64,000 bases of DNA from JAZRWQ01 sp045541395 (GTDB lineage: Bacteria; Bacillota; Clostridia; Oscillospirales; UMGS1783): contig JAZQIZ010000018.1 of the NCBI GenBank assembly GCA_045541395.1, positions 1 to 64,000 of the forward strand, read 5' to 3'. This document shows positions 14,434-22,350 of this stretch, one piece after another. The notes beneath the pieces are model-generated. The model worked only from the letters and a program-made list of their open reading frames with translations. It made no database searches and had not been told where the DNA came from. The position numbers were made by a program, and so were the translations under genes. Within the stretch, counting starts at the first letter, position 1, and every line of letters starts with the position of its first letter.

Positions 14434-15689
14434 TTTTGTCTCCTCCCTAAAACAGCCGTAAAAAATCCTTCCTCGCCTGTCTCCATATACGTGCAGGGCT
14501 CTTCTATGTAATAAAATTCAGGGTGCTCGAATAAAAATTTATCGGTAATTTCGCTGTTTTCTTTGGGATTTAAAGTGCAGGTCGAATATAAAAGCCTGCC
14601 GTCTTCTTTTAAATATTTTACTCCGTTACAAAGAATAGCGTACTGTAGATCGCAAAGCTCATTTGTGTCATCAATGTTCTTGTAGCGTATCTCCGGCCGC
14701 TTGGACATCATTCCAATACCCGAACATGGTACGTCGCAAATAATGCGGTCGGCCTTAAGTTTTACAGGCAATTCTTTAGAAGAATCGCAGGGCATAGCGT
14801 TTATTACGGTTATTCCAAGGCGTTGCGCCCCTTTTTTTATAAGCTCAACTCTGTGCGGGTAAAGGTCAAAGGCAAAAATACTGCCCTTGTTTTCCATTTT
14901 ATAAGCGGCTGTGAAGCTTTTGGCACCGGGAGAGGAACACATATCAATAACCGTCATCCCGGGCTTAATATCTAAAAGCTCAACCGCCCGTTGGGAGCAA
15001 AGCCCCTGCAGATGAAACAACCCTTCCTTGTAAGCGGGGCTGCTTTCAATGGAGGTGTGAGCGAAAAGCGTAAGAGTATTGCCGTTTTGCTCTGCCTCAA
15101 TTTCCTGCTCCTTAAGTAAGGCACAAAGAGTTTCTCCTTCGGTTTTCAGGGTGTTTATAACCGCCGTAACGGGAATATTAATAAATAGCCCTTCCATAAA
15201 CTCAAAAGCCTTTTTTTCGCCGTAGGCGTTAATGAGCATATTACATACACTTTCTCCCACGGAATATTTCTCCTGAGGGCTTTTGAGCAATCCTTCAAGG
15301 CTCTCCTTGTTTCTTAATATATTTCTCAAAACAGCGTTAACAAAGCCTGCGGCCTGGCCCACCTTCTTTTTTGCCAGCTCCACTGTCTTGTTAATGGCTA
15401 TAGAATCAGGAATACGGTCGCAGTAAAGAAGCTGAAACACCCCAAGCCTCAGCAGATTAATAAGCTGAGGCGACATTTTCTTAAGCTTCATTTTAGAGTG
15501 AGCGTCAATAATTGTATCTAAGGTTATAAGCCTCTCTAAGGTGCCGAAATATAGCTGCTTGTATAAAGCTTTATCCTTGGAAGAAAGCTCACTGCTGTTT
15601 AAGCTGTTTTTCAGTTGTAGGTTAGAGTAGGCCCCTTTATTTAAGGTCTCGCATAAAGACCTTAAACACAGCCCCCGTACGTCCTGCAT
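14430..15689 (-). CDS. rsmB: 16S rRNA (cytosine967-C5)-methyltransferase RsmB
   Basis: This 419-residue protein has an N-terminal NusB-like RNA-binding domain (about 1-140) and a C-terminal SAM methyltransferase. CSSPGAKSFTAA is motif I; the two catalytic cysteines are in DVPCSGIGM (motif IV) and YSTCTLNPKENSE (motif VI). The order matches RsmB/Sun. It overlaps rlmN by 4 bp and starts 11 bp after the metallopeptidase gene. Confidence 0.95.
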   Translation of the reverse strand: MQDVRGLCLRSLCETLNKGAYSNLQLKNSLNSSELSSKDKALYKQLYFGTLERLITLDTIIDAHSKMKLKKMSPQLINLLRLGVFQLLYCDRIPDSIAINKTVELAKKKVGQAAGFVNAVLRNILRNKESLEGLLKSPQEKYSVGESVCNMLINAYGEKKAFEFMEGLFINIPVTAVINTLKTEGETLCALLKEQEIEAEQNGNTLTLFAHTSIESSPAYKEGLFHLQGLCSQRAVELLDIKPGMTVIDMCSSPGAKSFTAAYKMENKGSIFAFDLYPHRVELIKKGAQRLGITVINAMPCDSSKELPVKLKADRIICDVPCSGIGMMSKRPEIRYKNIDDTNELCDLQYAILCNGVKYLKEDGRLLYSTCTLNPKENSEITDKFLFEHPEFYYIEEPCTYMETGEEGFFTAVLGRRQK

Positions 15690-15699
15690 TTAAATTTCC

Positions 15700-16401
15700 T
15701 CAATCGTTTCTTCTTCTGCCGCCAAAAAGCAGTAATACTCTTAAAAAGCTTGCCAAGGCCAAAGCAAGACCTGCAACGTAGGTAAGAGCCGCAGAATCTA
15801 AAACCTTCTTTGTGCCTTGTAATTCTTCGGTGTTCATAGTGCCCATACCCTCTAAGGTGGCAAGGGCTCTTCTTGATGCATTGAATTCCACAGGCAGGGT
15901 TATAAGCTGAAATACAACCGATGCCCCGAAGAATATAATGCCTATATCCACAAGTATTCCCCAGCTGAAAAGTATACCCGCCATAAGCAAAAAGGGCGCA
16001 AGCCTGCAGGCAAACTGCGTAACAGGCACAATGGCGCTTCTTAATTTTATGGCAAAGTAATCGTCGGCATACTGGCAGGCGTGCCCGGCTTCGTGGGCAG
16101 CAACGCCTATTGCCGCTATGGAAGTAGAGTTAATGGTGGAATCCGAAAGGTTTATAATATTGTTTTTCGGGTCGTAATGGTCTGTTAATTTACCGGCAAC
16201 GTGGCCTATTGCAATGTGCTGTAATCCGTTTTTGTCAAGTATCTCCCTGCAAACCTGGAAGGCCGTTTTCCCCGAACGGGAAGCGTAAGCCGAATAACGG
16301 CTGTAGGTTGAATTGACCTTCGCCTGGGCAATAAGGGTAAATATAAACGCAGGTACCACAAGCAACATATAGTAAGAATCAAAATAATAAAAAAACGGCA
16401 T
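15700..16401 (-). CDS. Membrane zinc metallopeptidase, YugP-like
   Basis: This 233-residue membrane protein has a hydrophobic N-terminal span, then a soluble part containing the zinc motif HEAGHACQ (about residues 102-109) and DHYDPKNNIINLSD upstream of it, then C-terminal spans including a helix before the GGRRRND tail. This is the Zn_peptidase_2/YugP pattern. Its location between fmt and rsmB is a common Firmicutes arrangement. Its start overlaps the fmt stop (TAATG). Substrates are not established for the family. Confidence 0.88.
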   Translation of the reverse strand: MPFFYYFDSYYMLLVVPAFIFTLIAQAKVNSTYSRYSAYASRSGKTAFQVCREILDKNGLQHIAIGHVAGKLTDHYDPKNNIINLSDSTINSTSIAAIGVAAHEAGHACQYADDYFAIKLRSAIVPVTQFACRLAPFLLMAGILFSWGILVDIGIIFFGASVVFQLITLPVEFNASRRALATLEGMGTMNTEELQGTKKVLDSAALTYVAGLALALASFLRVLLLFGGRRRND

Positions 16402-17330
16402 TATTCTGTAATATCTCCTTCTTTAACTGCTCTGCCTAAAAGAAAACTCTTTGCATCCATTTTCTTTTTTCCCTGAGGCAGAATTTCAAGTATTTCAATT
16501 GCCCCTTCCTTGCAGGCAATAATAAAGCCTTTTTTAGGATCGGCGCATATAACCTCTCCCGAAGTGCCGCTTTCTTTAGCGACCTTGCAGGAATACACCT
16601 TATAGTTTTTGCCGTTTATGACCGTATATGCAGTAGGGAAGGGAGAAAGTCCTCTTACAAAATTGAAAACCTCTCTTGCAGTTTTATTTTTAAAGTCTAT
16701 TTTACAGTCCTCTTTGTGTATCATAGGCGCGTAGGTATGCTCGTTATGGTTTTGCGGCGTTCTTACTGCCGTACCCTTTTCAAGGTCTTCAATAACCTTT
16801 AAAAGCAGCTTTCCTCCAAGATCGGCCAAGCGGTCGTGTATGGTCTCTGCATTATCTTCATCGGTAATAGGGGTAGATACCTTGTCTATCATATCGCCCG
16901 TATCTATTCCTTCCGCCATATACATAATGGTTACGCCGGTTTCCTTTTCGCCGTTTATAAGGCAAAAGTTAATAGGCGCCGCGCCTCTGTATTTAGGAAG
17001 CAGGGAAGCGTGAACGTTAATACAACCGTATTTGGGATAATCTAAAATGTAAGAGGGAAGCTTTCTGCCGTAGGCCGCAACAACAATAAGCTCAGGCTCA
17101 AGCTCCTCAAGTATAGGCAAAGCCGCCTTATCCCTTAAGGTCTCAGGCTGAAATACTTTGTAGCCGTAGTTTAAGGCTGTAACCTTAACGGGAGTAGGTG
17201 TAAGGGTAAAGTGTCTGCCAACAGGCTTGTCGGGCTGAGAAAATACACCGCATATCTCATGTCCGCTTTTTGCTAAGGCCTCTAAGGATACCGCGGCAAA
17301 ATCAGGTGTGCCCATAAATAAAATACGCAT
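16401..17330 (-). CDS. fmt: Methionyl-tRNA formyltransferase
   Basis: This 309-residue enzyme formylates initiator Met-tRNA. It opens with MRILFMGTPDFAAVSLEAL. The formyl-folate catalytic region INVHASLLPKYRGAAPIN contains the conserved Asn/His pair, with GVTIMYMAEGIDTGDM following. A C-terminal OB-like tRNA-binding domain completes it. The ATG at 17330 is chosen because AAGGAG is 6 nt upstream; earlier in-frame starts would run into def. The def stop is 1 bp away, so def-fmt are co-expressed as usual. Confidence 0.96.
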   Translation of the reverse strand: MRILFMGTPDFAAVSLEALAKSGHEICGVFSQPDKPVGRHFTLTPTPVKVTALNYGYKVFQPETLRDKAALPILEELEPELIVVAAYGRKLPSYILDYPKYGCINVHASLLPKYRGAAPINFCLINGEKETGVTIMYMAEGIDTGDMIDKVSTPITDEDNAETIHDRLADLGGKLLLKVIEDLEKGTAVRTPQNHNEHTYAPMIHKEDCKIDFKNKTAREVFNFVRGLSPFPTAYTVINGKNYKVYSCKVAKESGTSGEVICADPKKGFIIACKEGAIEILEILPQGKKKMDAKSFLLGRAVKEGDITE

Positions 17331-17331
17331 C

Positions 17332-17811
17332 TTATTCTCCTTGTAACTGTTCAAGCTCTTCCTTTGTAAGCATTCTTACGGAAGATTCGTAAATTGTTAT
17401 GCCGTCAAGATGATCTATCTCGTGGCAAAATGCTCTTGCAAGAAAATCCTCGGCTTCAACCTCAAACTCTTTGCCGAATCTGTCCTGAGCCTTGACCTTT
17501 ACTTTATAAGGGCGGATATTCACCGACCAGATATCCGGGCAGGAAAGGCAGCCTTCAACCCCTTCGCTTTCGCCTTCTCTGTAGGTTATTTCGGGGTTTA
17601 TAAGCTCAATAAGTCCTTCGCCTATATCTACAACCGCAACCCTTCTTAAAATGCCGACCTGGGGCCCCGCAAGGCCAACTCCGTTTGCCTTGTACATGGT
17701 TTCGGCCATATCACCTAAAAGGGTGTGCAGCCTTTCATCAAAATTTTCAACAGGACGGCATTTTTTAGTTAAAACAGCGTCCCCTCTTTTTACTATATTT
17801 CTGTAAGCCAT
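17332..17811 (-). CDS. def: Peptide deformylase
   Basis: This 159-residue enzyme removes the N-formyl group from nascent proteins. All three family motifs are present: GVGLAGPQVG (motif 1), EGCLSCPD with the metal-ligand Cys (motif 2) and CHEIDHLDG with the HExxH metal site (motif 3). The length fits compact type 1 enzymes. AGGAG lies about 10 nt before the ATG. It is followed by fmt after 1 bp. Confidence 0.96.
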   Translation of the reverse strand: MAYRNIVKRGDAVLTKKCRPVENFDERLHTLLGDMAETMYKANGVGLAGPQVGILRRVAVVDIGEGLIELINPEITYREGESEGVEGCLSCPDIWSVNIRPYKVKVKAQDRFGKEFEVEAEDFLARAFCHEIDHLDGITIYESSVRMLTKEELEQLQGE

Positions 17812-17825
17812 TTTTTATTAACTCC

Positions 17826-20246
17826 TTATTGTATGTTCGCAGGGTTTATGTCCGTTGAAACAATTATACTCTTATGCTCTTTCTCTTGGTAAAATTTCTG
17901 TAAAACTTCCCTTAAAAGTTCCCTTAACGCCTTGTCTGCTTTGCATTTAATGAGCATCTTGTAGCGGTATAACCCGTTCATTTTGGCAATAGAACATGGG
18001 CTTGGCCCTATTATTACCGAAGGCACCTTCTTTAAAGTAAGCCCGTCTGAAAGTATCTCAAAAAGTGAGCGTGAGCTTTCTGATGCCTCCAGTTCCTTTT
18101 CACTCATTATTATAAGCTGACAAATATCCGAGAAAGGCGGATAAAGCATAAGCTTTCGGTGGGTTATCTCCTCTTTGAAGAAGCCCTCGTAATCTTGTGT
18201 CATTCCGAAAGCAAGGGTCTTATGGTCAGGGCTGTAGGTCTGTATTATCGCCCTGCCGGGCTTTTGGCCTCGGCCCGCCCTGCCTACTACCTGAGAAATA
18301 AGCGAGAAAGTCTTTTCGCCTGCTCTGAAATCCTCACTGTAAAGAGAAGCGTCAGCCGCCAGTATGCCAACCAAGGTAACGTCGGGGAAATCAAGGCCCT
18401 TGGTAACCATCTGTGTCCCCAACAGAATATCGTATTCCTTATTTGAAAATGCCTCAAGCATTTTATCATGGGAAAACTTTTTCTGGGTAGTATCGGCGTC
18501 CATCCTTAGAATTCTGGCCCCAGGAAAAAGCTCCTGTAAGGTCTCCTGCGCCTTTTGTGTTCCTGCACCGAAAAATCTTATATGCTCGCTTTTGCATTCA
18601 GGACAAGTATGCGGCGTTTCCTTGGAATAGCCGCAGTAATGGCACATAAGCCTGCCGTTTTTCTTGTGGTAGGTAAGGGAAATGGAGCAGTTCGGGCATT
18701 TCTCAACGTACCCGCAGCTCCTGCAGGAAACAAAGGTGTTGTAGCCTCTGCGGTTTATAAATAAAATAGACTGTTCTCCGTTTTCTAAGTTCTTTTGCAG
18801 TTCTTCCTGCAGTGGGCGGCTCAGCACCGAAATATTCCCCTCCTGCAGTTCGTTCCGCATATCTATGACCTTAACTGTAGGGCTTTGCTTTTTATTATAG
18901 CGGCCGGATAATTTATGATAACCGTATTTGCCCATTTCAGCCCAGAAAGCCGATTCCAAAGAAGGTGTTGCCGAAGAAAGTAAAAGCATTGCATTATGCC
19001 TTGCGGCCCTTTGCTTTGCAACCGAGCTTGTGGAGTATTTGGGCGAAAGCTCGGATTTGTAGGTATGCTCCTGCTCCTCGTCCATAATTATAAGGCCAAT
19101 ATTTTCAAAGGGTGAGAAAACCGCCGTTCTTGTTCCAACGGCAATTTTAGCCTCGCCTCTTTTCATCCTCTTCCATTCATCCAGCCTTTCTCCTTCGGAA
19201 AGCCCTGAATGTATAACCGCCACCTTTTCGCCGAATCGGTCCTTTAAGCGGTTTACGGTCTGCACCGTAAGCATTATCTCCGGTACCATCACAATGGCGC
19301 TCTGCCCCTTACTTATAACTCTGTCTATAAGGTCGTAAAAAATATGGGTCTTACCGCTTCCTGTAACCCCGTAAAGAAGCTGAACGGAGAATTTGCCCAG
19401 ATCCTTTGCAATATTATCTGCGCAGAACTGCTGTTCCTTTGAAAGAGGAGTTTTAATAAGAGTATCGGGCGCCTTGTAGGGGTTGCGCATAATTTCAACC
19501 TTTTCGGTTTTCAGTATGCCCCTTTTGCAAAGGGTAGTAATAACCGAAGCGCTTACCCCCGTCATATACAAAAGGTCACTCTGAGGGCACCGGCCAACAC
19601 TCTGAACGTATTCAATTACCGGCCTGTGCTTCTGGATAAGGCTGTTGTTGGCAGACAGATATTTTTCTATCTGATCATCCGTAGCCTTCACGCTTATTAT
19701 ATTTACCGTATTATCCTTAAGCTTGCGTTTTGCCTGAGCTGTTTTTTTAATCATACCTTCCTTGCAAAGGCGCTCAAGGGAGGATTCACAGTTACCGAAA
19801 AGCTCAAAAATACGCTTTTCCGTTTCTTTTTCGTTGGCTCGTATGTGCTCAAGTATCTCGCTGTCCTGCTCATTTACGGCTCCTTCACTTATAAAGGAGT
19901 AGGTATAGGTAATTTTAATATCAAGCCCCGAAGGAAGCATTGCCTTAATGCAATCATAAATGGGGCAAAGATATTTATCGCTCATAAAAAGCGCAAGGTC
20001 AATAAGATCCTCGTTAACAGTAAACTCATCGTATTCTGCCCCTGAGATATTCTTAAGTTTCATTCCTTCCTTCGGCTCTTCAAAACCAATAACGTATCCT
20101 CTTTTGGGCTTATTTCCTTTGCCGAAGGGTACCGTTACCCGAGATCCTTTTTTAATGGTATTCTCCCATTTTTCGGGAAGGGAATAGCTGTAAAGTCCGC
20201 CGGCAAAATAGGGCAGACCTTCAATGGCAACAAGTGCACTTTTCAT
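17826..20246 (-). CDS. priA: Primosomal protein N' (replication restart helicase PriA)
   Basis: This 806-residue helicase reloads the replisome at stalled forks. It has an N-terminal 3'-end-binding domain with VPFGKGNKPKRGYV, Walker A GVTGSGKTH, helicase motifs including LGTQMVTKGLDFPD and QVVGRAGRG, and the zinc knuckles CRSCGYVEKCPNC and CHYCGY...CPEC. Walker B reads DEEQEHTYKSE rather than the usual DEEH, followed by PKYSTSSVA where RYHARDVA is common. The ATG at 20246 is preferred over one 27 nt upstream because AAGGAGGGG precedes it. In many Firmicutes coaBC lies between rpoZ and priA; it is absent here. Confidence 0.95.
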   Translation of the reverse strand: MKSALVAIEGLPYFAGGLYSYSLPEKWENTIKKGSRVTVPFGKGNKPKRGYVIGFEEPKEGMKLKNISGAEYDEFTVNEDLIDLALFMSDKYLCPIYDCIKAMLPSGLDIKITYTYSFISEGAVNEQDSEILEHIRANEKETEKRIFELFGNCESSLERLCKEGMIKKTAQAKRKLKDNTVNIISVKATDDQIEKYLSANNSLIQKHRPVIEYVQSVGRCPQSDLLYMTGVSASVITTLCKRGILKTEKVEIMRNPYKAPDTLIKTPLSKEQQFCADNIAKDLGKFSVQLLYGVTGSGKTHIFYDLIDRVISKGQSAIVMVPEIMLTVQTVNRLKDRFGEKVAVIHSGLSEGERLDEWKRMKRGEAKIAVGTRTAVFSPFENIGLIIMDEEQEHTYKSELSPKYSTSSVAKQRAARHNAMLLLSSATPSLESAFWAEMGKYGYHKLSGRYNKKQSPTVKVIDMRNELQEGNISVLSRPLQEELQKNLENGEQSILFINRRGYNTFVSCRSCGYVEKCPNCSISLTYHKKNGRLMCHYCGYSKETPHTCPECKSEHIRFFGAGTQKAQETLQELFPGARILRMDADTTQKKFSHDKMLEAFSNKEYDILLGTQMVTKGLDFPDVTLVGILAADASLYSEDFRAGEKTFSLISQVVGRAGRGQKPGRAIIQTYSPDHKTLAFGMTQDYEGFFKEEITHRKLMLYPPFSDICQLIIMSEKELEASESSRSLFEILSDGLTLKKVPSVIIGPSPCSIAKMNGLYRYKMLIKCKADKALRELLREVLQKFYQEKEHKSIIVSTDINPANIQ

Positions 20247-20267
20247 ATTTTTCCCCTCCTTATAAAC

Positions 20268-20298
20268 AGTCAAAGCGGCAGAAACTCCTGCCGCTTAA
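20268..20298 (-). other. Stem-loop between rpoZ and priA
   Basis: The stem AAGCGGCAG / CTGCCGCTT (20273-20281 with 20288-20296) is perfect. The downstream minus-strand sequence TTTGACTGTTT is only moderately T-rich, so this may be a partial terminator or a processing site inside the operon. Confidence 0.6.
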
Positions 20299-20301
20299 AA
20301 A

Positions 20302-20526
20302 TTATTCTTCTTCGCTTTCGGCTTTTTCCTTAATGGGAACTATGTCAAATTCACCGTCAGCATATTCCTTTGCGGCGGTAATTACGGGCTTCTCATCACA
20401 TTGAATACCAAGCTCTTCGTTTCTTTCGGCGATCTGTCTTGCTCTTTTGGAAACGCCGATAATAAGTGAATAGCGGCAAAGGCTGTCCTTGCCTGTTAAA
20501 TTTTCTGTAGAAAGCTTCTGAACCAT
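20302..20526 (-). CDS. rpoZ: RNA polymerase omega subunit
   Basis: This 74-residue protein has the omega core GKDSLCRYSLIIGVSKRARQI followed by a short acidic tail (KEKAESEEE). It supports RNA polymerase assembly. The ATG has AGGAGGAC upstream. It directly follows gmk (3-bp gap), the canonical gmk-rpoZ order. Confidence 0.93.
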   Translation of the reverse strand: MVQKLSTENLTGKDSLCRYSLIIGVSKRARQIAERNEELGIQCDEKPVITAAKEYADGEFDIVPIKEKAESEEE

Positions 20527-20529
20527 GGT

Positions 20530-21099
20530 TTAGTCCTCCTGTATCCTTGCATCGGTTATAATTTTATAAAGTTCATCCGCGGCTCTTTGCGCGTCATCGT
20601 TAACAATATTGTATTTGTATTTGTTGCTGAGCTTAAGTTCGCCTTTTGCAGTATTAAGGCGCCCGAGTATTTTCTCTTCGCTTTCGGTGCCTCTGCCTCT
20701 GAGCCTGTTTTCAAGCTCCTCTTCTGAAGGCGGCAGAATAAATACGCTTAAAGCATCCTTTACCTTATCCATTACCTGTAAAGCGCCCTGGGTCTCAATT
20801 TCAAGAATAACGTCAATTCCGGCCTCTCTCATTGCCTCAACCGTATCCTGTAAGGTACCGTAATAATTTTCAACGTATGAAGCATATTCAAGCATTTTCC
20901 CGTTTTTAATGTTATCCTCAAACTGTTCTTTGGAGATAAAGTGGTAATGCACCCCGTCAACTTCCCCTTCTCTGGGGCTTCTGGTGGTGGCAGAAACCGA
21001 AAGGCGTACTTTTTTGTCTCTTTCATATATTTTTGAGAGCACAGTGCCCTTGCCAACCCCCGAAGGGCCTGACACTATAATAAGATTACCCTTTGACAA
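20530..21099 (-). CDS. gmk: Guanylate kinase
   Basis: This 189-residue enzyme converts GMP to GDP. The P-loop SGPSGVGKGT is at the N-terminus, followed by the GMP-binding RSPREGEVDGVHYHF segment and the lid with RLRGRGTES. It is slightly shorter than the usual 200-210 residues but complete. A TTG start at 21099 is used, with GAGGAG about 9 nt upstream inside the end of the remA gene. Confidence 0.95.
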   Translation of the reverse strand: MSKGNLIIVSGPSGVGKGTVLSKIYERDKKVRLSVSATTRSPREGEVDGVHYHFISKEQFEDNIKNGKMLEYASYVENYYGTLQDTVEAMREAGIDVILEIETQGALQVMDKVKDALSVFILPPSEEELENRLRGRGTESEEKILGRLNTAKGELKLSNKYKYNIVNDDAQRAADELYKIITDARIQED

Positions 21100-21101
21100 A
21101 A

Positions 21102-21380
21102 TTACATCTCCTCTTCTTCTGCCGCATCCTCATCGTAATCGCTTACTCTGTTGCCGATAGTTTCGGGCTGAACTGCCGAGAGGATAATATGCTCCGAATC
21201 AGTAATAATAACCGCGCGGGTCCTTCTGCCGTAGGTAGCGTCTATAAGTACACCGCGGTCCTTTGCCTCTTGAATTATCCTCTTGATAGGCGCAGATTCG
21301 GGGCTTACTATTGCTATTATTCTTGATGAGCTTACCATATTACCGAAGCCTATATTAATAAGCTTTTGGGAACTTTTCAT
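21102..21380 (-). CDS. remA: RemA/DUF370 family DNA-binding regulator
   Basis: This 92-residue protein carries the conserved core LINIGFGNMVSSSRIIAIVSP followed by KRIIQEAKDRGVLIDATYGRRTRAVIITDS, diagnostic of the DUF370/RemA family. In Bacillus subtilis RemA activates biofilm matrix and osmoprotection genes; in Clostridia the role is less clear. An acidic tail ends the protein. Position between yicC and gmk is strongly conserved. AGGAGAATTCC precedes the ATG. Confidence 0.92.
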   Translation of the reverse strand: MKSSQKLINIGFGNMVSSSRIIAIVSPESAPIKRIIQEAKDRGVLIDATYGRRTRAVIITDSEHIILSAVQPETIGNRVSDYDEDAAEEEEM

Positions 21381-21402
21381 TGGAATTCTCCTTTTTTGGC
21401 CT

Positions 21403-22281
21403 TTACTCTATGTTTTGTATCTGTTCTCTTATGTTTTCAAGCTGACTCTTAATTTCCACAACGGTTTTTGCAATTGAAACGTCATTGCATTTGGAGCCTA
21501 TAGTGTTAGCTTCTCTGTTCATTTCCTGCATATAAAAATCAAGCTTCTTGCCAATGGGCGAAGCCCCTGCAAGCAGATCCCTGAAATTTAAAATGTGGGT
21601 CCTTAAACGGGTAGTCTCCTCCGCAACGGTAACCTTATCGGCGTAAATGGCAGCTTCGGTAAGAAGCCTTTGCTCGTCAACTGCAGTGTCGGCCAGAATT
21701 TCACGCATACGGGACAGAAGCTTTTCTCTGTATTCCTTAACGGTCTCAGGGGAACGGGCTTCAACTATCTCAACGTTCTTTTCAATGCCGCAAAGCCGCT
21801 CAAGAATATCCTCTTTAAGCTTAAGGCCTTCCTTCTGCCTTGCCTCGTTGAATTTTTCGGCTGCTTCGTTCAGGGTAATAAGAACCTTCTCGGTAATATC
21901 CTCTTCCTTTTCTTCCGCCTTTTTAACAGAGAATATATCCTTGTTGTGTATAATATCCGAAAGCTTTAAATTATTCTTTAACTTAAACTTCCCCGATATT
22001 TCCTTATAGGTCTTAAGTAAGGCCGCAAGATGATCTTCATTATAAGCCACCTCAATGCTGCCTTCGCCGGCAGATTCAACCGAAATAAAAACTTCAATTT
22101 TTCCGCGGCTTACTTTTGTGCCTAAAAAAGCCTTTGCCTGCTCTTCAATAAAACCTAAAGTTCTCGGAACTCTTACCGTACATTCAAAAAAGCGATGATT
22201 AACGCTTTTTATTTCAACGGTAACCGTCTTCCCTTCAAATTCTTTTATGACTCTGCCGTAGCCGGTCATACTGTTCAGCAT
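21403..22281 (-). CDS. yicC: YicC/YloC-family endoribonuclease
   Basis: This 292-residue protein opens with the family signature NSMTGYGRVIKEFEGKTVTVEIKSVNHR and ends with GKKLDFYMQEMNREANTIGSKCND, both diagnostic of YicC-like proteins, which act as RNases in E. coli and B. subtilis. It is the first gene of the long minus-strand cluster ending with rsgA or the transporter, and has its own sigma-A type promoter (22318-22346). Confidence 0.93.
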   Translation of the reverse strand: MLNSMTGYGRVIKEFEGKTVTVEIKSVNHRFFECTVRVPRTLGFIEEQAKAFLGTKVSRGKIEVFISVESAGEGSIEVAYNEDHLAALLKTYKEISGKFKLKNNLKLSDIIHNKDIFSVKKAEEKEEDITEKVLITLNEAAEKFNEARQKEGLKLKEDILERLCGIEKNVEIVEARSPETVKEYREKLLSRMREILADTAVDEQRLLTEAAIYADKVTVAEETTRLRTHILNFRDLLAGASPIGKKLDFYMQEMNREANTIGSKCNDVSIAKTVVEIKSQLENIREQIQNIE

Positions 22282-22317
22282 AAAACATAACCTCGTAATT
22301 TATATTGTTATTAAAAT

Positions 22318-22346
22318 ATTGTACCAATAATCCGCCTTACTGTCAA
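22318..22346 (-). promoter_or_regulatory. Promoter of the yicC-rsgA cluster
   Basis: On the minus strand, TTGACA (22341-22346), 17 bp and TACAAT (22318-22323). No terminator is visible between the uvrA stop (22351) and this promoter, so uvrBA read-through may also feed the cluster. Confidence 0.8.
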
Positions 22347-22350
22347 ATCC

